From: Cryptomeria japonica
Lineage: Eukaryota > Streptophyta > Pinopsida > Cupressales > Cupressaceae
Length of the DNA: 64,000 nt
NCBI RefSeq assembly: GCF_030272615.1
Contig: NC_081415.1
Location: forward strand, 508,991,373-509,055,372
Direction: 5' to 3'
Shown: piece after piece, positions 58,460 to 64,000 of the stretch
How the letters are laid out: each line of letters opens with the position of its first letter
Position numbering within the stretch: position 1 is the first letter of the stretch
The notes under the pieces: model-generated
The model's database searches: none
What the model was told of the DNA's origin: nothing
The model's input: only the letters and a program-made list of their open reading frames with translations
Translations under genes and position numbers: made by a program

Positions 58460-60422
58460 TTTAGAATGAATCCCAAGAGATTGTCAAACAACGCATAACA
58501 AGATGTCTATATGCAAACGGATTGACTTTCAATGTTATTTTGCCACCATATTGATAACAAATGATAAAAGCAATTAATAAAGCTCTAAAAGGGTACCAAA
58601 TCTTGAGTTTAAAAATAGTGCATAGCATCTTTTTCGAAAAATAGGTGAAATTTGTAGAGAAGTCATTGAATCCCATAAGGGATTTGTGAGCCAAAACTAG
58701 GGTGTCCATTGTTTCCAAGGGATGGAAAGATGCAATAAATCAACCTTTGATCAATGTTATTGTAGTGTCCCCAAACGGACAATGTTTTTTTAAAACAATG
58801 TATTGTGAATGGGAGCTAAAGGATGATACATTTATTGTTAATATTCTCATGACAATCATTGCGGAAGTGGGGGTTCGAACTATTGCTCAAATTATAATAG
58901 GCAATGCCAAAATTGTAGAGCAACCAATTTATGAGTTGAGGAGTGTAAATCACACATATTTTGGATACCATGTGATATCCATTCCTTTAACATCACACTT
59001 CAAAAAATTGGCACCAAAATTGATTGCATCAATCAAGTATTTATCAAGGCCAACGAAATTCAAATGTTCATCACCAACCACCATATGTCACAAGGCATAT
59101 CCATAACAATTTTCAAATTCTCGGTTGTTAAAAGTAAGGAAAACAATAAGACTTCTTTTAATAAATATGTTTTACTTTAGTAAAACATTTAATTTTAGCT
59201 TTATTGAATTTTAATTTTAATTTTGTTTTTCACATGGGTTGCTAAGACTCATTTTTCCTCCAACATAATTCTCTTGAGACAACGTGAATCGAGAGGCACT
59301 TTCTAACATGATTATTGACCCAAATTAGTCTATATGAAAGTAATCTAATTTTAAAAAGGAAACAAATATTAAGTGGATGATCTTGCATACATTTGGTGGG
59401 ATCGTGTTGAATAATTTTCAATTTCATTGAGTCAATATTGAGTATGATCCATTATACCAACATGGATTAGCCTTGGTTAAGAGAGATATACTATGGCATC
59501 GACCTAATCATTGAAAAGATGAAAACCATCATAAATGGGAAAGAAGAGATCTTAAAGAAAATCTCTTCAAATAAATACACAAAATTATTGTAGAGAGATG
59601 AAACAAAATGACCACCCTACTACATATTATTGTCTTTGCATTTAGGCTCAAATATTATATTTTGAGATCCTTTATGTGTTGACAATGATTGCCCCATACA
59701 GAGATGTTGAATTCGGCCAATGATACAAGGTAGCACTTCATAGACTAGATTCATTAATCGTAACATGCAAGATGCAAGATATCAAAAGTCAATTCATGGA
59801 TTTTGTATGGTCCACTGACTTTAGTATATATGCTCTTTGTGACAAATTAAAGGTCGATGCTCACATTTGGTGGCATTTCCATGGTTAACCATTCACACAT
59901 CTACAACCTCTTGTGATCAAAATGTTATCACAAGTAAGTCTTCTAATAATAAAAATATATCTTTTAAGTTCTATTTAAATATGATAATTTAAATTTTTAA
60001 ACTTTATAGCTCATAACTCTTTAATTTTGTTTTAATAGATTGCTACTCCATTTGCATCTAAAATAATTGGACCACATACTCCATGCACTCAATAAAGTGC
60101 AATCAATTACACTAAAAAATGAAGAGGACTTAATGTATGTGCATTCAAACTTTTGTCTCCTTTAACACAAACAAAGAGGCTATAGGAACTGGACACAGGG
60201 AAATGGGATATCAAGCCAAAATATATTGACTTGGATGCTTCCACTTCTCACCTTGTTGCACTTGATATTAATGTAGAGACAACTAGCAAACATGAAAATG
60301 TCAATATCAATGTCAATGCAAATGCAAATGATGTTGTTTGTGGTTCTTCCAATATATTAATACCTACATCATCTAATATAGATGGTGGTGATATTTTTGA
60401 AAACCTGTATGATGTGTGTTGA
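58460..60422 (+). pseudogene. hAT-superfamily transposase fossil
   Basis: Three frames together follow a plant hAT transposase of the DUF659 type. YANGLTFNV begins near 58510, then TRVSIVSKGWKDAINQPLIN and VIVVSPNGQ (open 58702-59106), the SNIILLRQ block near 59255, IYYGIDLIIEKMKTIINGKEE near 59490, HIWWHFHG at about 59860 for the dimerisation domain, and a tail ending 60422. A probable intron (GTAAGT at 59934, AG at 60038) splits the dimerisation region. Many stops; the N-terminal zinc finger and terminal repeats were not identified. Cut-and-paste DNA transposon. Confidence 0.8.
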
Positions 60423-60545
60423 TTTATGATGGTTGATTCTTGACACTTGACATTATTGTTTTTAACTTTTAATAAATAGTATATGAAATGAAGTTCGAAT
60501 TTAACTAATTGACATTGTAATATTTACAATTTTATGATGGTTTTG

Positions 60546-60657
<112 letters not shown>

Positions 60658-60837
60658 ACCCAAAACAAACCCAACCCCCACACTTTTTAACTAAACCCAT
60701 TTGTAGACAAATAAAATTAATATTTAATTAATTACTGCGAATTGCATAATTAATTTCATTAACCATGTTAGCCCTTTATTATTCGTACATTTAATTAATT
60801 ACCCCCTTCCATCCATATAATTAACTTATCGATTAAT

Positions 60838-60873
60838 TGTGTGTGTGCATGTGTGTGTGTGTGTGTGTGTGTA
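60838..60873. repeat. (TG)n microsatellite
   Basis: TG dinucleotides with one GCA break, inside the E3 LTR. Confidence 0.95.
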
Positions 60874-61229
60874 TCATTTCTTCTAAAGTTTGATTTATTT
60901 CCATTAATCAAACTCAACCTTGGGCAAATATTTCAATCCTCCTGCTAATCCCAATCATTTAAATTAATTCATAATTAATTAAACTAATTTGTTGATTCCT
61001 ACAAACCCATCTTTTAACCTCCCTCATCAAGCTAATTAACCAAAGATTAATCCCTGTTAACATTTATGTTATTTTTAAATGTTACACACCTATCCAAGTC
61101 CATATGTGACTCCCTTCATAAATGACTTCCATGCACAAGTCATTTTCACCTCTCCACCTCACCTTTGACCCATGGGTGCTCACACATGTGTGAGAATGTT
61201 CTTCCCCATGGAGCCACCCTAGACCTTTT

Positions 61230-61583
61230 TGTTGCAAGGTGTGTGCCCTTGGTCTTTGTGCAGCACAAGTAGTAGGTTTGTGATATGGCTTAACCGCCTC
61301 CCATGGATTCTATGTGTCTAGTGGTTGTAGCGGGCATTGACAGGTCAAACTTTTGGTGCAACGACAATTGTACCCAACAAATGGTATCAGAGCTGGGTCA
61401 CGGGTTCAAACCCTGCTTGCACTGAGGGGGGATTGTTGCATCTTGTGTGTCCTTGGTCTCTGTGCAGCACAAGCGATGGGTTTGCGGCATGGCTTAACCG
61501 CCTCCCATGGATTTTATGTGTCTGGTGGTTGTAGCGAGCATTGACAGGTCGACCTTTTGGTGCAATGACAATTGTAACCAACA
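61230..61583 (+). mobile_element. TRIM/SMART-type miniature LTR element, 354 bp
   Basis: Two 150-bp direct repeats (61230-61379 and 61434-61583), each starting TGTTGCA and ending CCAACA, with about 19 differences, mostly transitions. The interior is only 54 bp: TGGTATCAGAGC primer site (61382-61393), a GGGTTCAAACCC palindrome, and polypurine GAGGGGGGAT (61424-61433) directly before the second repeat. Flanks CTTTT (61225-61229) and CTTTC (61584-61588) are a target duplication with one change. No coding capacity; it needs enzymes from another element. Confidence 0.88.
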
Positions 61584-61899
61584 CTTTCCCTTTTAGTCCA
61601 CATGTCATATCCCCCCTTCCTATATCTCTTACACTTTGTCAAAAGTGTTTCCACTTGTTAACCTTAGGGTCTTCCCAAGATTTTCTCACACATGTGTGAG
61701 CACATCTTGTCATCTTCCCCATGACAAGTGCTCTTCCCAAGAGCTGCTGACACATGTGTGAGCATACTTTTCCCTCTTCCCAAAGCCTACCCCTTGTGAC
61801 ACTTGTTACAAGGCTATGAGTTCAATCTAACTCATCTTCTCACCTTCAATCTCAGCCCCTCATCATCCTTTCAATCTTGACTATCCATTTCCCCAATGT

Positions 61900-61908
61900 C
61901 TATAAATT
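61900..61908 (+). promoter_or_regulatory. TATA box in E3 LTR
   Basis: CTATAAATT, with GGAGTCCC after it, about 470 bp before the LTR end. Confidence 0.6.
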
Positions 61909-62374
61909 GGAGTCCCATCCCTTCATGATATCATCCACTTTCATTGCATTCTCGTGTTTCCCTTTTGATTCCAAACCCACCTCCATTGCATTCTTATGAT
62001 GTCAATTTTATTGCATAAACACTTCATTTTCCAATCCACATCCCCCTTAACATGTCAAAATATTCATCCATCCATCTATCCTTTGTTATGCAAATGTGAG
62101 AGAAATCCACATTCATTATCTTCAACTATCTCCCAATCTTCATTTGTCAATCTTGTAGCAACAAAATCATGAAGAGGAGGGGGACAAGGAAGAGCAAATG
62201 GCATTGGGTGTATCGTAAGGGAAGTAATGGTCATGTGTTTTCTTATTTTCTATATTTACTCATATGCTAATCTTTCTTGATATGTTTTTAAATGGTTAAT
62301 TCCATAGGCTTATGGTTGGGCTTATTATGGATTTATATTGATTACTAACGATCTCCATTTTATTAACGTCATTT

Positions 62375-62392
62375 TGGCACGCCTGTGGGACC
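62375..62392 (+). other. Primer binding site of E3
   Basis: TGGCACGCCTGTGGGACC after a three-base TTT spacer. A TGGCACGCC start is common in plant Gypsy elements of the Tat branch, as far as I recall. Confidence 0.7.
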
Positions 62393-64000
62393 AACCTTTG
62401 TCCTCTTGATTGATGCTTGCATTTGTCTTGAGATTTTACATTGCAGTTGCAAGTTAAATCTTTTATGCTTCACATTTATTCATTTTGTCAAGCAAATCGT
62501 GTACCTTGTTAAAGCTTCCACATTTAGCATTTTGAATAACAGTTTACATGTTTGTTTATGCTTTCAGATTTGAAACATTTTGCCTAACAACTCATGTGTT
62601 TTGTCCACATTCTGGCTTTGTTTACTGTTCACGTGCCTTGATTAAATTGCCACGGTTTGCATTTGTTATTACAATTCACACCTTGTCTTATGAATCAATT
62701 TGTTTGGTGTAACACACACATTGATTGGCATGATAATTTTAAAAATTAAAAAATAAAATTCTAGAGGAAAACAATTTCTTATTTGATAAGCATAGTGGTT
62801 TTGAAATAAAAACACAGTTGCAAGGAAAGATAGGAAATACCCACGCAACATAAAGGGCTTTCATCCTGCGATCATAACATTTCATGATATAACATCTTTT
62901 TGAGACATTTTGTCAAACAGTACATGTTGAGCTCCTGTATTTATTGTCTTTGATTTCTACTAGTTGCTATTTTGGTGATTTTGTATATGTTTTTCATCCA
63001 GGAGGCTTTGAATGCATACAAAGATCATCAAGTTTGACTTGCTTTCACGTGACTTTAATAGAACATGCTCTCAAAATTCCAAGCATTATGGATGAAAGGG
63101 CGGAAATTTTAAATGAGATCCATGATGACTAACCACGTCTATAATAGATCCACGATGACTTCACATTCCAATGCGTGAGATTTTGTAAGTTTTGACAAAT
63201 CATTGATGTAAGTCATTTTTTTAAATCTAATTTCCTTTTATTTTTGCTAACCATTGTCTAACAAGGGTGCAGCTACAGCATATCAAGGAGGATTTCTAAC
63301 AAATTGTTTGTATGTTTCTCAATGTTTCAAATTGGCAATATTTCTTTTGAATCATTTAATTGTGCAAATCGATCAATCTTAGGATAGTCACTTTTACTTT
63401 GCGCAACAAATGGTTTAAAAAGAACAATCATTTTATCATTTTTAGGTTTTAAAAAGAGAAATCACATTGTAATTTTTTCCACAAATTGGTTTTTTTTTAA
63501 ATCACATTTTGTGATGAGACATTAAAAAGAACAAGTGTCTCTTGTGATTGGCACATTTGTGCATTTTGTGTGAAATCCTAAAGTATCGCAGGGGTATTCT
63601 CTCTCATTTGTTGGGTGCAAGAGAAACCACAATATTTCCTTAGCAAGCCTACCTCCTGATGTGTTACACCTATGAGAGGGAATGACTCAAGCGATACTTT
63701 CTTTCAGTCTACTATACAAATAATCATGGTTGTGATGAAAGTCATCAATCACCTGGTGTTGTTGTTCTATACTAACGAAAGTCTCCCTCAATATCCATGT
63801 AATGCATTAAAACTCTTGTTCTAAGGATTGGGAGGTCTCTTAAATGAGAGAATCCCCACATGTATAAACACTAGTATTACCCCAAAAGTTACTAAACACC
63901 ATTGTTCTAGAAGTCCAAAAACCCATATTTGCTCATTCAGGGAATGTGGATCGTATCCCGAAGTTAACCCTTATTGTACCCTTCATTGTGAGACACAAAA
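62393..64000 (+). other. E3 leader
   Basis: Non-coding. AAAAAGAACAAGTGTCTCTT at about 63522 and GGTGCAAGAGAAA near 63615 match the E2 leader on the opposite strand. No GCGCTA array and no gene seen up to the window end. Confidence 0.6.

Larger units (their letters stand above)
60702..62371 (+). repeat. 5' LTR of E3, carrying a TRIM insertion
   Basis: 1670 bp from TGTAGACAAAT to TTAACGTCA. About 1.31 kb remains if the TRIM and its duplication are taken out, close to the E1 and E2 LTR lengths. A (TG)n run lies at 60838-60873. The TATA box is at 61900-61908. Confidence 0.75.
60702..64000 (+). mobile_element. Gypsy LTR retrotransposon E3, Ogre/Tat type, 5' part only
   Basis: LTR, primer site and leader on the plus strand, running off the window. 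The LTR starts TGTAGACAAATAAA like E1 and E2, and the leader near 63525-63620 matches the E2 leader. Gag and pol lie beyond 64000. Confidence 0.75.

Noticed and set aside
61380-61433. Possible tRNA gene or pseudo-tRNA, from the GGGTTCAAACCC box
   Set aside because: There is no acceptor stem or A box. The sequence is a primer site plus polypurine tract between two LTRs.

Overview
The window is plant nuclear DNA in which transposable elements cover most of the sequence. The organism looks like a seed plant with a very large, repeat-filled genome. A gymnosperm is my best guess, based on the density of old nested LTR elements and the large degenerate telomere-like block. This is inference: I see no organelle, bacterial or viral replicon, and only one convincing host gene in 64 kb.

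Layout, left half. 1-12823 is a minus-strand Gypsy element of Ogre/Tat type (E1): LTR, primer site, long leader, ORF1, gag, protease and a G-patch; its 3' part lies outside the window. It is split at 581-5673 by a young, complete, non-autonomous Copia-type element (N1, 586-5668) flanked by a perfect ATGAG duplication. 12824-14873 holds two plus-strand Copia LTR pieces (C and D). 14876-19426 is a second Ogre/Tat-type element (E2, minus).

Middle. 19427-44988 is one minus-strand element (A) blown apart by later insertions. Its two ORFs are a coiled-coil protein with four CCHC knuckles and a long protein I cannot assign; no polymerase genes were found. A Tekay-like chromovirus with 3.1-3.7 kb LTRs (F, 21502-33153, duplication GTCAA) sits inside ORF2. 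A decayed but full-structure Copia element (B, 37559-44768, duplication CAACC) sits inside the 5' LTR of A. E2 sits inside the 3' LTR of A.

Right third. After A come a 2.4 kb degenerate telomere-like array (45885-48275), an exact 80-bp tandem repeat (48911-49290) and AT-rich spacer. Then comes the only likely host gene, an uninterrupted PLP-dependent class V aminotransferase / cysteine-desulfurase-like gene (52021-53499, +). It is followed by a 5'-truncated LINE tail with a 15-bp duplication, a hAT transposase fossil with a recognisable intron, a (TA)47 microsatellite, and a third Ogre/Tat-type element (E3, +, 60702 to the end). The E3 LTR carries a 354-bp TRIM-like element whose interior is only 54 bp.

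Most striking for novelty: the 21-bp-phased GCGCTA arrays in the E1 leader with a decayed counterpart in E2; the two-ORF element A; the gag-protease-acidic-domain element N1; the G-patch after a Gypsy protease; and the tiny TRIM. All coordinates and alignments were made by eye.
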